A stretch of 64,000 bases of DNA from a virus, in the IMG/VR virus record IMGVR_UViG_3300033996_001022, positions 1 to 64,000 of that record; one strand, 5' to 3'. The position numbers were made by a program, and so were the translations under genes. Below the pieces are notes generated by a model. The model made no database searches. It worked only from the letters and a program-made list of their open reading frames with translations, and had not been told where the DNA came from. Numbering within the stretch: the first letter of the stretch is position 1; each line of letters opens with the position of its first letter. Shown piece after piece: positions 9,341 through 19,200 of the stretch.

Positions 9341-9356
9341 TGTGTAATGATACACA
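9341..9356 (-). promoter_or_regulatory. Small leader hairpin upstream of sheath gene
   Basis: GTGTA / TACAC form a short stem with a 4-nt loop, placed immediately downstream of the late motif. It would fall at or near the 5' end of the sheath mRNA and could stabilise it. Confidence 0.4.
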
Positions 9357-9365
9357 TATAAGTAT
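9357..9365 (-). promoter_or_regulatory. Late-promoter-like motif
   Basis: ATACTTATA in gene direction, 37 nt before the preferred sheath start. Confidence 0.5.
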
Positions 9366-9411
9366 TAGATACTTTTTCTAAAATATTATTTTATATATGC
9401 GTAACGTAGTA

Positions 9412-9681
9412 TTATTCTGCTATTGGTGTGAATTCTCCCGTTGTAGGGTTATAATCACCATCGCCGTATTTTTCGTTTAATCCTTTAAATAAGGTTTCTT
9501 CTTTGATAACCAACTCCGAATGTTGTTTAATTAATTCTGCTTCTCTTTCTTCTAATTCTGACAATCTTCTCTTTTTTTCAATATGAATTTGTCCTAATTC
9601 AGTAAAAACCGACCCAACTTCAATTCGTAATTCGTTAATTTGATTAACCTCGTCTTCCGTAAACTTAATTTTTTCTGCCAT
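9412..9681 (-). CDS. Small coiled-coil protein upstream of the sheath gene
   Basis: This 89-residue acidic protein begins MAEKIKFTEDEVNQINELR. Heptad-like Leu/Ile spacing runs through about 10-65 (LSELEEREAELIKQHSELVI), predicting one long coiled coil. A short conserved-looking tail (KYGDGDYNPTTGEFTPIAE) follows. I recall similar short proteins beside structural genes in other T4-like phages, without a known role. A late motif lies 33 nt upstream and no SD is seen. A tail assembly or accessory virion role is only suggested by its place between a virion protein gene and the sheath. Confidence 0.75.
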   Translation of the reverse strand: MAEKIKFTEDEVNQINELRIEVGSVFTELGQIHIEKKRRLSELEEREAELIKQHSELVIKEETLFKGLNEKYGDGDYNPTTGEFTPIAE

Positions 9682-9714
9682 TTTGATATATTTTGTTTAT
9701 TAATTAGTTATATA

Positions 9715-9723
9715 TATAAATAT
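9715..9723 (-). promoter_or_regulatory. Late-promoter-like motif
   Basis: ATATTTATA in gene direction, 33 nt before the coiled-coil gene, in a run of alternating A and T. Confidence 0.45.
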
Positions 9724-9750
9724 ATAGATTTTCCCCAAACGATAAAAAAA

Positions 9751-11022
9751 TTATCTAACAAATGAAACTGCACTACTCCAAGTCCCTTTAAGACCTTGGT
9801 CAATCGCTCTAACTCTAACATACCAAGTCCCTGCAGTTAATAGAGTATTAACTTCTATATTAGCTTCACTCCATTCAGTATTATCTACTGTGTTAGAAAC
9901 AAATGTATTTCCTGTTGATATTTGTACATCATATGCAGTAATACCACCTGTTCCTACTGATGCCGGTGCAACCCACGATACAAACGGAGATGCATATGCT
10001 ACTGATGTTGGTGCACCAGGTGCTGCTAAATCTGCAAATGTGTTTCCACCTTTATTGTGGGTTACATATCCATTTACCAAATAAGTATCTACATCTTCAA
10101 CGTCAATTGAAACGATTTCAGATGTTCTATTTATTAATTCAATTGATGTAATATCTTTTTCTACTAAAACTCCACCTTCTTCTTTTACTAATTTATCGTC
10201 AGTTGTAATTCTAAATATTTCTTTGAATCTATATTTACCATCTTCAGAATCTTTTACTAATAATGGATGTTCTGATGTTGCAGTTACTCCACCATTGTTT
10301 ATATCATAATATTTTGATGAGAATGAGTATACAATACCCTTAACTTCTACTTCTTTTAATTCTTGACCTAATTCAGATGATGACCAATTAAAGAAATTAT
10401 TATCAGAATCTAATGTTAAACCAGATAATGAATAACCTTTTAACTTATCACCTTCTACTAAATCTCCTGCTTCTACTATTGAACCATCTGATAACACTAT
10501 TGGTGAATCAATTGTTAAACATAAAGCGGTTGAGTTACCATCATATGAATCTACGGAATAAACCGTCTTATCTTTATTTGAATTATATCCAGTTGCATGA
10601 GTATTATAACCATCTGCAAATACTGCTCTAATTGTATTAGATTGTGCAGTTAAAAGTGAAGTTTGTGCTGATGGTGATTGTGGATTCATATTAGAAATTG
10701 TAAAAGTAGCGGTTGTACCACTATTTGTTCCCAATGTTATATATGAACCTGCTGCTACACTCCATGTAAAGTTTGCTGCTCTACCACTAATTCTACTAAA
10801 ATTTGAACCAGCACCAGTAAAACCTAATGTATATGTTTCAGTTGTAGATTCCACTGCGTATGTATAACCAGTTACCGAATCTACCGAATCAATTGCAAAT
10901 GATGACATTGCAATAGGACCTGTTGAATTTCCTTTTGCTGCTGACATTGATTTTGTAGCTTGACCGGTAGCTGAAGCTAAATTATTTAAACTTTTGGTCT
11001 GTCCTGATGTTAATGTTGCCAT
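9751..11022 (-). CDS. Virion-type protein with an internal Hint (intein-like) domain and C-terminal fibronectin III-like domain
   Basis: This 423-residue protein has three parts. Residues 1-165 are Ser/Thr/Gly-rich and beta-like. Residues 168-323 form a Hint domain. It starts with Cys168 (CLTIDSPIVLSDGS), has the block B Thr and His in TATSEHPLL (His252), and ends with YLVNGYVTHNK (His322-Asn323). Residues about 335-423 look like a fibronectin type III fold (PTSVAYASPFVSWVAP, then WYVRVRAID). The residue after Asn323 is Lys, not Cys, Ser or Thr. By family knowledge this favours bacterial-intein-like cleavage over clean splicing. AGGA lies upstream of the ATG. The gene sits between a glycosyltransferase and the sheath region, so a neck, whisker or fibre protein is likely. 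No homing endonuclease is inserted in the Hint domain. Confidence 0.82.
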   Translation of the reverse strand: MATLTSGQTKSLNNLASATGQATKSMSAAKGNSTGPIAMSSFAIDSVDSVTGYTYAVESTTETYTLGFTGAGSNFSRISGRAANFTWSVAAGSYITLGTNSGTTATFTISNMNPQSPSAQTSLLTAQSNTIRAVFADGYNTHATGYNSNKDKTVYSVDSYDGNSTALCLTIDSPIVLSDGSIVEAGDLVEGDKLKGYSLSGLTLDSDNNFFNWSSSELGQELKEVEVKGIVYSFSSKYYDINNGGVTATSEHPLLVKDSEDGKYRFKEIFRITTDDKLVKEEGGVLVEKDITSIELINRTSEIVSIDVEDVDTYLVNGYVTHNKGGNTFADLAAPGAPTSVAYASPFVSWVAPASVGTGGITAYDVQISTGNTFVSNTVDNTEWSEANIEVNTLLTAGTWYVRVRAIDQGLKGTWSSAVSFVR

Positions 11023-11033
11023 TTATGTTGTTC

Positions 11034-12032
11034 CTATTTGTTATAAATATCTAATAATGAATCAATCCACTTATTCTTATCCGTATATTTTTCAATCATA
11101 TAAGTTTTTATAATATTAAACCAATATAATTTTTCAGAATAAGGTAATGTAGTAATCTTTGTATAAATATCGAAAAATTCAGTTTTAGACGATGCTCGGT
11201 ATGGATATTCTAAATCTTTACACCAACTAGAATGTAGTATTGGTAATTTACCCTTATCAACCGCTTCGAATATTGAATATCCAAATGGTTCTGATATAAA
11301 AGATGAATGTGATATACCCCAATCCATATTGTAAAAAGTATCTTTAAAATCTGGGTTGTAATGATATAATTTTGATTTTGAAATATCTATCTTTACTCCA
11401 TTTTTCCAAAGTAAATTAAATTCTTCGGAATTTGTGAAAATAAGACTTGGAATTTTATCTAAATAGTGTGGGTTTTTTCTACCTTCACTTCTTGCAGCAA
11501 ATCCCAATTTATTAGATTCGGATAGAGGTAAATTCCATTTAAATTCGTAAAAATTTGGTATATTTGTATTGTTATAAAGTATATCGTATAATCCTACCCA
11601 TATATTATTTTCACACCAATCAGTAACCTCTTGTTCCCATTCCGTACTCATATAAGGATGATGTCCTATTGGTAAATCACTTCCAAATTGAGATTTTAGG
11701 ATATGGTCTACTGAATTGTGTAATATATTTGAATGAATTTTATCTTTATTATCTACAATCGGTTTCATTGGAGTATAATGCCCATGTAGAATATTAATTC
11801 TTCGTGCACCTTTACATAGTTCTTCAAATTTTTGAATATCTTCACCATGCCAGTAAGTTTCTATTGGGAATTCGTAATCTTCGTGTCCTTTGGGTTTGTT
11901 TCTATGAATTAGTAGAATTGGTTTAACATCTAATTTAGGTGCTATTAATTCCATCCAAAGATTTACCCAAATATCAGAACCTGCATTGACCCACGGTCCA
12001 CCACCTGTGGTATAATAAACATCATAAACCAT
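11034..12032 (-). CDS. Predicted GT-B glycosyltransferase encoded among tail genes
   Basis: The product is 332 residues. The N-terminus has a GGGPWVNAGSDIW loop, plausible for the GT-B first-domain glycine loop. The C-terminal half holds SEPFGYSIFEAVDKGKLPIL. It has the E-P-F-G..(x)..E-A pattern that binds the nucleotide sugar in GT4-like enzymes. No membrane segment or signal peptide is seen. It is flanked by a fibre gene (6-nt gap) and the Hint protein gene, not by other sugar genes. It may glycosylate the neighbouring virion proteins, or act on host surface sugars. There is no SD. The acceptor and sugar donor are unknown. Confidence 0.75.
   Translation of the reverse strand: MVYDVYYTTGGGPWVNAGSDIWVNLWMELIAPKLDVKPILLIHRNKPKGHEDYEFPIETYWHGEDIQKFEELCKGARRINILHGHYTPMKPIVDNKDKIHSNILHNSVDHILKSQFGSDLPIGHHPYMSTEWEQEVTDWCENNIWVGLYDILYNNTNIPNFYEFKWNLPLSESNKLGFAARSEGRKNPHYLDKIPSLIFTNSEEFNLLWKNGVKIDISKSKLYHYNPDFKDTFYNMDWGISHSSFISEPFGYSIFEAVDKGKLPILHSSWCKDLEYPYRASSKTEFFDIYTKITTLPYSEKLYWFNIIKTYMIEKYTDKNKWIDSLLDIYNK
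11042..11050 (-). promoter_or_regulatory. Late-promoter-like motif overlapping the end of the glycosyltransferase gene
   Basis: ATATTTATA in gene direction, 19 nt before the Hint-protein gene and inside the last codons of the glycosyltransferase gene. Confidence 0.4.
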
Positions 12033-12037
12033 TTATA

Positions 12038-13912
12038 TTATTTTTTAATTATAATTAGTCCAGAAAATAATCCAGCAAAAGTTATAGTTAACGCGTTAAC
12101 TGAGGTTGATTCTATAATTGAGGGAACTTCTTGTCTTTTATTAGTAGTATTCCATGCTTGAACTATTGGATATTCTTCACCTAACCCATGAGTAATCGAA
12201 TAAGTTGAATTGCCACTAACTGTTTCTTTATATGTTGTTAGTGTGGTTATTTGTGATGAACCAGATACTATTCCACTTGGCATTCCTGCTAAGTTATTCC
12301 AAGAAGTAGAACCACTTACTATGTGGCCACCTTTAGCAACTACCGCATATCCACTTTGAGCAGATGATAACACTATTGTTGCAGTATTATTATTAGTAAG
12401 GGTTATCGATGCCGGTATTATCTGTGAATCATTCGTTCCATATACTGAAACTAATACATTTTTAGTATTAAAATTGTGTGTTACCGCAATAGTTGATTGG
12501 TTATCAAATGATGATGTGATAGTTGCAACTTCTGCTATTTCAGTTACCACATTTGTAATACCACTACCATCACCAACAAAGTATGATGCTGTAATTGCAC
12601 CAGTTCCTAAATTGATTGATTCACTAACTAATGATGAAACGATTTGGGTTGATGATGATACAATATTACTTCCACCTAATATTTGTATTGACCCGGATAT
12701 TAATGTCGGTAATGAACTGATTCCACTAAAAGTAATTTGAGATGAACCTGATACGATGCTATCTCCACCAGCAAGTAATATTTTAGATTCAGACCCACTT
12801 AATCCACTTTTCCAATAATCATTAGTTGAATCCCATAATAAAGAACCACTAATAATAGAAGCACCCGTTGAGTCTTTAACTATCAAACCACCATTTGCTA
12901 CACCACTACCATTTAATTCAATGATATTATCGTTTAACTGAATTGTAGTTGATTCTATCGATGTTGTTGTTCCTCTAACGGTCAAATTACCTAAAACAAT
13001 TACATTCGAACCTGCCAACTCTAAAGCGGTTTTAAGAGAGGATGTATATGTGTTTAAAGATGCAGTTGATTCGTGTATTCTATCTAACTCATTATCAATT
13101 GAAGCAGTATATGTTGCAAGGGTTGAGTTCTTAGTATCTTGTGATTGTGTATACGAATTTAATGAACTCAATATACTAACTATCTGAGATGAACCACTTA
13201 CTAATCCGCTTGGTTTATTTGTATGATTTGTATAATCTAAATAATATGAACCGGATTGACCATTTAATTTATTCGAATCATCCGCAGAACCACTAACGAT
13301 GTGACCACCTTTAGCAACAACTACATAACCACTTTGAGCAGATGTTAATACTATTGTTGAAGTATTTAAATCCGTAAGAGTTACTGATGATGGAATTATT
13401 TGTGCATAATTAGAATCATATACCGAAATAATTACATTTCGTGAATTAAAATTATGACTAACTGATATGTTTGAGGAATTAAAGAAAGCGTAATTAACAG
13501 TTGCTACTTGAGAGATATCGGATGCAGGTAGGTTGATTAATCCACTACCATCTCCTCCAAACGAACCAGTGAAAGAACCACTAATAGTTCCTTCACCTAA
13601 TGTATTTAAATATCTTGAATCTAATGAGGATGTTAATTGAGATGAGCCGGAAACCATTCCAGTCCCACCGAATGTTATTTGAGAACCATTTCCTATGAAA
13701 TTTGAAGCCGTTATAGCACCACCGATATTAATTGAACCAGAAATTAGGGCATCAGTAACAACTATTGATTGTATGGAAGGGACTCCGTTATCTTTTTCAA
13801 AATACAACTTACCATCGTAAGTGTTTATTGCCAACTCTCCTAACTCAAGAGTGTCGGTTGTAGGTGATTTTCCCTGAACTGCCGTTCTTTTTAGCTTTAA
13901 TACTTGTGCCAT
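12038..13912 (-). CDS. Tail fibre / virion-surface protein A
   Basis: This 624-residue protein starts MAQVLKLKRTAVQGKSPTTD and continues ELGELAINTYDGKLYFEKDN. That N-terminal adaptor module is shared with three other fibre genes here. Two copies of a beta module of the form 'HNFNxxNV..SVY' to 'SGYVVVAKGGHIVSG' lie near residues 145-210 and 465-540. A third, diverged copy forms the C-terminus. A 'NIIELNGSGVANGGLIVKD' module sits near 335-355, and SGSSQ motifs recur between modules. The composition is rich in Ser, Thr, Gly and Asn with almost no Cys, as for secreted beta-structured fibres. It probably takes part in host recognition. It has no S74 chaperone tail and no SD. Confidence 0.8.
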   Translation of the reverse strand: MAQVLKLKRTAVQGKSPTTDTLELGELAINTYDGKLYFEKDNGVPSIQSIVVTDALISGSINIGGAITASNFIGNGSQITFGGTGMVSGSSQLTSSLDSRYLNTLGEGTISGSFTGSFGGDGSGLINLPASDISQVATVNYAFFNSSNISVSHNFNSRNVIISVYDSNYAQIIPSSVTLTDLNTSTIVLTSAQSGYVVVAKGGHIVSGSADDSNKLNGQSGSYYLDYTNHTNKPSGLVSGSSQIVSILSSLNSYTQSQDTKNSTLATYTASIDNELDRIHESTASLNTYTSSLKTALELAGSNVIVLGNLTVRGTTTSIESTTIQLNDNIIELNGSGVANGGLIVKDSTGASIISGSLLWDSTNDYWKSGLSGSESKILLAGGDSIVSGSSQITFSGISSLPTLISGSIQILGGSNIVSSSTQIVSSLVSESINLGTGAITASYFVGDGSGITNVVTEIAEVATITSSFDNQSTIAVTHNFNTKNVLVSVYGTNDSQIIPASITLTNNNTATIVLSSAQSGYAVVAKGGHIVSGSTSWNNLAGMPSGIVSGSSQITTLTTYKETVSGNSTYSITHGLGEEYPIVQAWNTTNKRQEVPSIIESTSVNALTITFAGLFSGLIIIKK

Positions 13913-13979
13913 ATGTATGACTTAATAATTTCATTATATAATTACTTAATTAGAAACTCCTTATATAAGAAGTTTGTGA

Positions 13980-14003
13980 ACTATAACCCGTGTAGGTTAT
14001 AGT
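13980..14003 (-). repeat. Inverted repeat at the end of fibre gene B
   Basis: A 9-bp stem (ACTATAACC / GGTTATAGT) with a short loop overlaps the stop codon of the gene ending at 13997. No T-run follows on the minus strand, so it may be an mRNA-stabilising hairpin or a weak terminator. Confidence 0.5.
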
Positions 14004-15547
14004 CCAGTTTCTAATTTATTAATTTTGTTTGATAAATCTTCAATTTGTTTTTGTTGTTCTTTTATACCTTCGATTAATAGAGCAACTAATTTGTCATATT
14101 TAACCGCTTTGTATCCATTATCACGAGTTACAACTAATTGTGGAAGAACTACTTCAATTTCTTGTGCGATTACACCGACATCGTTTCCTTCAAATCCATG
14201 TATATCTTTATTTTCTGCTTTCCAATCGTATGTGTTACCACTAATCATTTTGATTTTTTCGATTGGAGATTCGATTGCTGTAATATTTTCTTTGAAACGA
14301 ATATCTGAAGCAGAGAATGCTGTAATATCACCCGTTGCAGTTATTGCTCCGTTAATTGTTAAACCTGCGAAAGTTGGGGATGATGAAGTTAAAACTGCTT
14401 GGTTTAATACTGAACCATATCCTGTTGTTGATGATAGAGTTATTTGAGATGAACCCGAAACTACTCCGGTTGGTAATGTTGCGGTAAGTTGTGAAGAGCC
14501 AGATATTACACCATTAGTTGCATTTATCACTCCATTAAATGAAGTTGCGGTAATTACATCTGCTTTAAAATCTGCTAATGTAAATCCATTACCGGTCGTA
14601 TCAAGTGTACCAGATGGTTCTGATGTGTATCCTTCGAATACTTTCCAAGTACCACCATCACTTGCATCTCTAAAAATACCAGCGTGTCGATACACTCCAT
14701 CATTATAATTACCAACAATACCTAAGTCAGGATTAGTTATAGTAGAACCTTCGTTTAAGTAAATGAGATTATCTTGTATTGCTAAATTTGTTGAATTAAT
14801 TATAGATTGTGTTCCATATACAACTATATCTCCCAAAAATGAAACAGTTGAACCCGTAAGTTGAATTGCTCCATTAAGAGATGATGTATATGTATTTAAA
14901 CTTGTTTGTGATGATAATAAAGAGCCTGTTACATTTGCAAGAGTTGTATTCTTAGTATCTAAACTTGCAGTGTAAGTAGCAAGAGTTGAGTTTTTTGATT
15001 CTTCAGACCCACTAAAAGTATTTAAATCTGATAATATACCAACTACTTGTGAACTACCACTAACAACGCCAGTTGGTAATGTTGAAGTAAGTTGTGCAGA
15101 ACCAGAGATTACACCGGTTGGTAACAATTCAGTTACTTGAGTAGAACCACTTACAATTCCAGCTGGGATTGAAGAGATACTAGCATAAGTTATTTGAGAT
15201 GACCCACTAACCAATCCTCTACCCTTTGTTTCATAAGATGAAGTTGCAGAGTTTAAGTTTGAAAGTTGTGTATCAACTGATGCAGTATAAATAGCAAGAG
15301 TTGAATTCTTAGTTTCTAACGATGATGTATACGATTCAATTAAATCCAATCTAGCATCTTGAGAGCCAGTATCAATATTTAATTGTTGAATTTTAGTTTG
15401 TAATGATGCAGAAAAACTTGACGGGTCTCCTAAACCTGCAACCGAACCACTAAATGAACCACTATATATACCATTATCCGGTAAGGTGAATGTTGCACCA
15501 TTTGCAAAGGTTAGTGAACCTGAAATTATGGGACTATGTATTATCAT
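13997..15547 (-). CDS. Tail fibre protein B with C-terminal S74 (intramolecular chaperone) domain
   Basis: The product is 516 residues. Repeating SGSSQ and 'TKNSTLATYTASLDTKN'-type segments fill about 50-240. A diverged copy of the shared ~90-residue fibre module lies at 250-330. The last ~110 residues form a peptidase S74 / endosialidase-type chaperone: SDIRFKENITAIESPIEKIK, then DVGVIAQEIEVVLPQLV and NGYKAVKYDKLVALLIEGIK, with a coiled-coil end. In this family the domain trimerises the fibre and is then self-cleaved at a Ser. The Ser of 'SASDIRFKEN' is the likely site. Unlike its relatives it lacks the MAQ..K.KR adaptor start and begins MIIHSPIISGSLTFANGATF. Confidence 0.85.
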   Translation of the reverse strand: MIIHSPIISGSLTFANGATFTLPDNGIYSGSFSGSVAGLGDPSSFSASLQTKIQQLNIDTGSQDARLDLIESYTSSLETKNSTLAIYTASVDTQLSNLNSATSSYETKGRGLVSGSSQITYASISSIPAGIVSGSTQVTELLPTGVISGSAQLTSTLPTGVVSGSSQVVGILSDLNTFSGSEESKNSTLATYTASLDTKNTTLANVTGSLLSSQTSLNTYTSSLNGAIQLTGSTVSFLGDIVVYGTQSIINSTNLAIQDNLIYLNEGSTITNPDLGIVGNYNDGVYRHAGIFRDASDGGTWKVFEGYTSEPSGTLDTTGNGFTLADFKADVITATSFNGVINATNGVISGSSQLTATLPTGVVSGSSQITLSSTTGYGSVLNQAVLTSSSPTFAGLTINGAITATGDITAFSASDIRFKENITAIESPIEKIKMISGNTYDWKAENKDIHGFEGNDVGVIAQEIEVVLPQLVVTRDNGYKAVKYDKLVALLIEGIKEQQKQIEDLSNKINKLETGL

Positions 15548-15577
15548 CGCTTTTGATTTTTTTTTATTTTATTTACT

Positions 15578-15586
15578 AATAAATAT
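15578..15586 (-). promoter_or_regulatory. Late-promoter-like motif (one mismatch)
   Basis: ATATTTATT in gene direction, 30 nt before fibre gene B. It is in the 46-nt gap after the stop of fibre gene C. Confidence 0.4.
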
Positions 15587-15593
15587 ATTTTTT

Positions 15594-16238
15594 TTAAATT
15601 GAACCACCATCTATACTAGATATTGTTGTTGCATTTGCTGTTCCTGTCACATCTCCGCTCAATGTTATTTGAGCCGAACCACTAAATAAACCAAGTACAT
15701 TTACTTGATTTGTTACTGAAGCATCAAAACCTATAATTTTACTTGAATCAATCGAACCACTAAGAATATGACCACCTTTTGCTACAACTACATAACCACT
15801 TCTAGCGGATTCGAATGTAATTGTTATAGTATTATCGTCAGTATGTCTTAATGTTGATGGGATTATTTGATATCCTTCTGCATCAAACACTTGTGCTATT
15901 GCATTGGGAGTATTCAAATTATGGTTAACTACCCAACTTGATGAAGCAGTAAAAGAACGTTGAACTGTTGCTGCTTGTGCAACTGTTATATTTTCTAACC
16001 CACTACCATCACCTTTAAAAAATGATGCGGTAATTGAACCTGTTATATTAAGGTTACCAGCAATGGCAGTTGAAGTATTAGTTGTTACTAATGATTCTAC
16101 CGAGTCTACTGAACCTGATTTTCTAAAAAATACCTTACCATCGGTAACGTTCATTGCTATTTCACCATATTGTAGTGAACCAGTTTCGGGTATTGCTCCA
16201 GCGGTCGTTGACCTTTTGAATTTAATAATTTGTGCCAT
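15594..16238 (-). CDS. Short tail fibre / adaptor protein C
   Basis: This 214-residue protein starts MAQIIKFKRSTTAGAIPETG and continues QYGEIAMNVTDGKVFFRKSG, the fibre adaptor module. It then carries 'SFFKGDGSGL', one beta module (VNHNLNTPNAIAQVFD to SGYVVVAKGGHILSG) and a short tail. It has no C-terminal chaperone. It overlaps the next fibre gene upstream by one base (TAATG), so the two are probably translationally coupled. It looks like the N-terminal half of fibre A (12038-13912) and may be a partner subunit or a truncated copy. Confidence 0.75.
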   Translation of the reverse strand: MAQIIKFKRSTTAGAIPETGSLQYGEIAMNVTDGKVFFRKSGSVDSVESLVTTNTSTAIAGNLNITGSITASFFKGDGSGLENITVAQAATVQRSFTASSSWVVNHNLNTPNAIAQVFDAEGYQIIPSTLRHTDDNTITITFESARSGYVVVAKGGHILSGSIDSSKIIGFDASVTNQVNVLGLFSGSAQITLSGDVTGTANATTISSIDGGSI

Positions 16239-19200
16239 TAATTTTCTATTTTGGTTTTTAAATATTCCACTTGTTTGGTTAATTCCTTAATACCTTCAAT
16301 TAAAACGGATACTAATTTATCATATTTAACTGCTTTGTAACCATTTTCTCTTGTTTGTACTAATTCAGGGAATACTTCTTCGATTTCTTGAGCGATTACT
16401 CCGTAATCTTTACCACTATAAATAGATTGTAACTCATCATTCCATTCAAACTCACAGCCATTAATTTTAGAAATCTTTTCTAATGGGGATTCGATTGGTT
16501 TGATATTATTTTTTAATCTAATATCTGATGATGCAAAAGCAACAATATCACCTCCTGCATTGATATCACCACTTACCCCTATACCACCTGTTACGATAAA
16601 TGCACCAGTTGTTTTATCAGTCGATGCGGTAGCATTTGTAATTGTGATTGCAGTTGATGTTGATGCACCGGTATCAGTTATTTGTTGTAATGTTCTGGTT
16701 ATTTGTGATGAACCCGAAATAACTCCTTCTGCATTTAATCTTGTTTTAATACCAGTACTATAATTTGTAGTTGATGTCAAATCTACTTGAGATGACCCAC
16801 TTACAACTCCGGATGGCAATGTAGCGGTAAGCTGTGAAGACCCTGAGATAACACCATTTGTAGCATTTATTACTCCATTAAATGAAGTTGCAGTTACATC
16901 ACCTATTGTTGTAAGTGAACCTGTTATTTGAACTGAACCTGTAAATTCATGTGTATCATTTCCAAAATCGCCAAACCTATTAGAGCCACTACTGAATATA
17001 ACTGATGCCGTTTCATTAATTGTTGTTAAATTAACAATAGTTAAATCTGTAATAGTTGTTCCACTTAATTGAGATGACCCCGAAATTATTCCATTTGGTA
17101 ATTGACCTGAACCACTCCAAACTCCACTTCCTCCTAATATTTGTGATGACCCACTAACTACGCCGGTTGGTAATAATTCTATTATTTGAGATGACCCACT
17201 AACAATTCCTGTTGGAATTGAAGAGATACCCGTATATGTTATTTGAGAACTTCCACTAACTAGTCCACTTCCACCGAATATTTGTGATGAACCAGATACA
17301 ATACCTCTTCCGTTTGTTTCGTAAGATGACGTTGCAGTATTTAGATTTGAAATATGTGAATCAATCGAAGCTGTATAAATAGCAAGAGTTGAATTCTTCG
17401 TATCTTGTGAAGATGTATAAGAATTTAATGATGTCAATGGAATTAGTCTAGCATCAACACCATTTGTAAAATGTGTAGAACCGGTATTTAATGTAAGAGT
17501 TACATCACCTGATAATCCCCCTCCGCCTAATCCATCTCCCGCAGCTACCGATAAAATATCTGCAACAGCTGCGGCCGCTAAAAGTTCTTCGGTTCTCCAA
17601 TCTATATATTTTTTAGTAGCACCTGCAGTAAGTAAATGATTATTTATATAATTAATACTTCCACTTACAAGTACAACGTCTACTGATGATGTTACATTGT
17701 AAAACGCTGCCGAACCTAATGATGCTAATGTATTTGCACCTAATAAGGTAGCAAATGATGCGGATGGTGCATATCTTAAATCTAATGAACCTGTTACTTG
17801 CTGAGAACCACTAACTACACCAGTTGGTAATAATGATGGTATCTGTGAAGAACCACTAACTATGCCCGCAGGGATTGATGTTAATGATGTATATACTACT
17901 TGAGATGAACCACTAACTACACCATTTGTTGCATTGATTACACCGATGATTGAACCAGTAAATCCTGCTGATGCACTTACTGCACCTGTTACATTTAATG
18001 AAGAACTAACAAATACACCATTAGCACTGGTAATAGTTATAGTTTGTGCAGTATCATCTATTTTTAAGTAATTGATATCGTCACCAAAGTAGTTGAAATC
18101 TGCATTACCTTTAAAGTGAATATCATTACCCGAAGGTGCCGCAGTATTATAAATTTGAAAATATCTTGCATCATTAACATCAGGTTGTAAAAATATATTT
18201 CCAATACCTTTAATTTCATTAGTTACTATTAAAGAAGAACTTATTATTTGCTCACCTTTAAATGTATTTGAACCAGTTGTTGCAAATGAACCAGTTAAAT
18301 TTTGTAATGTTATATTCTTAGTATCTAAACTTGATGTATAATTTCCTAAAGTTGTATTCTTAGTATCTTGTGAAGATGTGTAAGAATTTAAATCACTTAA
18401 TATACTTACGATTTGTGCAGATGATGAAACTACTGAATCACCATCAATCATTAAATATCTATTATCTAATGAGCTTGTTACTTGTTGAGAACCACTAACT
18501 ACACCGGATGGTAATAATGAAGTCACTTGTGCGGATGATGAAACTATCCCATCTCCTCCAGCTAAAAGTATCTTTGATTCTAAATCTTTTTTACCACCTA
18601 TCCAATAATCATTACTTGAATCCCATAATAGAGAACCACTAATTTCGGAAGCACCAGTCGGGTCTTTAACCAATAAACCACCATTCGCTACACCTGTACC
18701 ATTTAATTCGATGATATTATCACCCAATACAATTGCAGTTGAATTAATTGATGTTTGTGTTCCTTGAACTACTAAATTTCCTTTAATCGTAGTAATCGAT
18801 GAACCATCTTGACCAGTAACTGTTATTGCATCTTTTAAAGATTGAGTATATAATAAAACTGATGAGGTTACATTTAATAATGTTTCCCATTTAGTATCTA
18901 TTGAAGCAGTATAAATTGCTAAAGTTGAATTTTTTGATTCTTCAGATGCAGTAAATAGTAACAAAGAACTCGTTAATAAAGCTAATGTTGAATTCTTAGT
19001 ATCTAAACTTGAAGTATAATTTGCAAGAGTACTATTCTTAGTATCTTGTGAAGATGTGTAAGAATTTAATGATGCTGTTGCTGATAAAACTGATGAGGTT
19101 ACATTTAATAATGTTTCCCATTTAGTATCTATTGAAGCAGTATAAATTGCAAGAGTACTATTTTTAGTATCTTGCGATTGTGTATAAGAATTTAATGATG

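Noticed and set aside
9320-9355. Upstream ATG for the sheath gene at 9355
   Set aside because: The SD and the conserved MAEKIVSPGVFTRE start point to 9319; the extra 12 residues read as leader sequence.
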